Part shown: positions 61,855-64,000 of the stretch, piece after piece
How the letters are laid out: each line of letters starts with the position of its first letter
Position numbering within the stretch: the stretch's first letter is position 1
Assembly (NCBI GenBank): GCA_025331565.1
Contig: JAFREQ010000026.1
Location: 1,426,001 to 1,490,000, forward strand
DNA: 64,000 nucleotides
Direction of reading: 5' to 3'
Source of the DNA: Holacanthus passer
Lineage: Eukaryota; Chordata; Actinopteri; Pomacanthidae
Program-made: the position numbers and the translations under genes
Notes under the pieces: model-generated
What the model saw: only the letters and a program-made list of their open reading frames with translations
The model's database searches: none
What the model was told of the DNA's origin: nothing

Positions 61855-61980
61855 AGTGTGTGTTTGTGTGCGCATGCAGTGTGTTGTTCTTATGCATATG
61901 TGCATGCATGCATGTCTGAGCGTGTGTGTGCACCTATATGTGTATGTGCTTGTGTGTGTGTTTACATGTGTGTGTACTTT
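61855..61980 (+). repeat. TG-rich degenerate simple sequence
   Basis: Interrupted TGTG/TGCATG phrases; apparent Cys/Val-rich frames across it are artefacts. Confidence 0.8.
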
Positions 61981-62094
61981 GTTGGGGGGGGCGGTCTCAT
62001 GGGGCAGCTCTGTGTCTGTCCCATCTGCCACCCCACTCTACTGACACCCAAGGGAATGGCAGAAAGGGTGGGGGATTCATTTTGGAAAAAGGAA

Positions 62095-62400
62095 TCGGGG
62101 TCCAGTGGTCTAATGGGCAACAATGCAGGTTTTACTGACGGGCCAGAGGCAAAGGACACCGGCTGGGTGTGTGGAAGCCAATCTACCAATCTATTTGACA
62201 AAACAGTGGGCCACCCCTGTCAAGCTCTGCCTCAGTCTGCCTAATAAGGCACGCACACCCCTGAAATTATGCCCCAAATGAGAAAGGGGGTGCACTGTAT
62301 TTTACACACACACACAGACGTTACATACACCCGGGGCTAATGTCAGCCTAATGCATGGCCATGCTGTGGCCAGAGGGCTAATTGGGTATATAAACACAAA
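62095..62400. promoter_or_regulatory. Candidate conserved non-coding element
   Basis: Non-repetitive sequence with 'tggtctaatgggcaacaatg', 'tttgacaaaacagtgggcca', 'gcctaatgcatggccatgct' and 'gggctaattgggtatataaa'. Motif texture like the other blocks upstream of ank3. A short CA tract at about 62305 interrupts it. Confidence 0.35.
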
Positions 62401-63055
62401 CACATCCCTTGAGAGGCAAGAGGGGAAGGGTGTATTTTGTGCTATAGGCTCCCTGTATTGTTAGGAAGACAACACTGTAACTTAAACATGGAAGCTCATC
62501 AGTACTTCAGCAGTATCGATAATGAAAGATGACATGGTTTTCGCTCTTGTGTACCCGGCAGCTTGATGCTCTTTTGAAGCTGTGCATACAATGTGATGTG
62601 GAACGACTTGGTGGCAGGTGGCATCTCATCCTGTCTTTATCCAAACGGTGATCAGAAGACAGTAAGTGGTGCAGCTACAACAACAGCAACAACAAAACAG
62701 TCATGTGGAAGAGAAGCATATGGCTCTTGCACCACTGGGCAGAAGGAGCACTCAGCAAGATGAATGCTGAGGTGCTGGCAACAAAGCTGACTTTAACTTG
62801 TCAAATTAACAGCATATCAAAAGAGAGAGAGGGAGAGATGAGGAGGAGGAAGAGGCAGCAGCCTGAGCTTTTTTGACAAGTGCCACTTGATGGTGACAAA
62901 GACAGCACAGAGAGGAACAGTGACTTGCTGTTGAGGTCAGATCACAGACAGTCAGCTGACGTTTGAAGTCCACACGTCGCTCGCTGTCACCTAGCTGAGT
63001 TCTTGATGCACTGTTTGTCCGTCCATACATGTATCATACAAACACACACGCAGAC
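62401..63055. other. Non-coding, nothing recognised
   Basis: A GAG/GGA-rich stretch at 62822-62860; otherwise unassigned. Confidence 0.5.
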
Positions 63056-63059
63056 ACAT

Positions 63060-63235
63060 GCATCCACTGGGTGCTACCCTGCCCCCTCACTGCTTTGAGC
63101 GCTATGTTAATGAAACAGTTGCTGTTTCCTGGCATAACATTAATTACCCGATCAAAATAGAGTGGGTAATTAACTGCCCTTCTTTACCAGTGCTAATTAC
63201 ATTAGCAGAGAAGGGCCATTTCAGGGGAGCAAAAG
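63060..63235. promoter_or_regulatory. Candidate conserved non-coding element, TAATTA cluster
   Basis: Within about 100 bp there are 'atgttaatgaaac', 'cattaattacccgatc', 'gggtaattaactgccc' and 'gctaattacattagc'. The last two read as near-palindromic homeodomain sites. No open frame of note and no repeat family. Confidence 0.4.
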
Positions 63236-64000
63236 AGAGGAGAGAAAGAAAGACGGGATGAAGCGGCACCAAACAAAGACTTAGCAAGGCACATGCCTAG
63301 GCGTGTGTGTGTGTATGTGTGTGTTTTATGAGAGAGAAAGAGACAGAGAGGAGGAGGCCACGTTGGAGATGTGGTTCTCACTCGGGGGCCCCCAGAGGCT
63401 TGGTCCTCAGAGAAAAGCAGGCTTATCGAAGAGGAGAGAGATGGGGGGGTGTTGTTGTTTATCTTGACATGCTCTACTCAGTCTTTAACGCTCGCATCAC
63501 AATTAAGATGCTGCGGCTCATCAGCTATGTATACAAAACAGTGTAGCAAGCTGCACGAGCACACAGGTGATGGGCAGAGTCAAAAATAGATCCAGCAAAA
63601 GAGAGATGTGGAGTCTTGCAGGAAAATCTTAATGTCCAGGAAATTGTCAGCGTGTGTGTCAATACTTACCGTGTAATTCTGCACATATGTTAAAAACCAT
63701 TTGATTCTATGTAAGAACTAAAACCGGCATCAGTGACTTTTTTCTCATTTGTTTTATTTGGAGCACAAAATATAATTACACCTTGAGATATACAAATCAC
63801 ATTTGCACCATTTTTTGTACCGTTTCAAAGAAAGATGGCTTCAAAAAACATAATATTAAATTGCTAATAATTTTTAAATAAATAAAATTAACCAAACTCT
63901 AAAAACAATTTTGCAAATGTCTGTCTACTCTTTGTGTTGCTTGTTTTCACATCCTGAGAATGAAGTTTGTGTTTGCGTGGTGACAAAAATCAGTGAGTAA
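63236..64000. other. Non-coding to window end
   Basis: GTGT-rich at 63305-63325 and AT-rich after 63660. No exon or repeat family recognised. Confidence 0.5.

Noticed and set aside
61810..62244. 144-codon plus-strand frame
   Set aside because: Its first half is Cys/Val-rich translation of TG repeats; the second half is better explained as non-coding.
1..64000. CRISPR arrays, bacterial operons, rRNA/tRNA genes, integrated viral genomes
   Set aside because: Looked for by eye on both strands; no regularly spaced direct repeats, no tRNA-like cloverleaf and no viral gene blocks were seen. Only simple repeats and eukaryotic interspersed repeats are present.

Overview
The window reads as a teleost fish chromosome, probably a percomorph. 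It is vertebrate-like, moderately AT-rich DNA with very few coding segments, many (CA)n microsatellites, and fragments of interspersed repeats I recognise from fish genomes. These include two hAT-like non-autonomous elements, a repeat starting near 'gattagtcga', an L2-clade LINE and small foldback elements. There is no bacterial-style gene organisation, no CRISPR array, and no rRNA or tRNA gene that I can see.

The one gene I can name is on the minus strand. A 42-codon first coding exon at 46955-47080 matches the N-terminus of the long ankyrin-G (ANK3) isoform and ends in a phase-0 splice donor. Its 5' leader and probable promoter lie at about 47081-47480. I could not find the next known exon (start of the ankyrin repeats), so everything left of 46954 is best read as the large first intron of ank3. 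A second well-formed minus-strand exon at 14211-14303 is 31 codons long, phase 0 at both ends and open in only one frame. It would splice in frame with ank3 exon 1. I do not recognise its peptide; it may be a cassette exon of ank3 or part of a nested gene. Weaker minus-strand exon candidates are at 35243-35308, 30221-30306 and 2829-2855.

Layout: 1-46954 is presumptive intron 1, with repeats, microsatellites and scattered candidate exons. 46.0-46.5 kb is a possible regulatory block. 46955-47480 is exon 1, leader and promoter. 47.5-64 kb is upstream sequence with no recognisable exon. It holds a TATA/CCAAT promoter-like unit with a consensus splice donor on the plus strand at 49273-49360. It also has blocks rich in homeodomain-type TAATTA motifs at 58.2-58.6, 60.7-61.0, 62.1-62.4 and 63.06-63.23 kb that look like conserved non-coding elements. 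Seven CTCF-like motifs are spread over the window.

I found no convincing undescribed biological system. The most useful leads are the unassigned cassette exon at 14.2 kb, the plus-strand promoter-like unit opposite ank3, and the candidate regulatory blocks upstream. All identifications are by eye; no alignment or database search was run.
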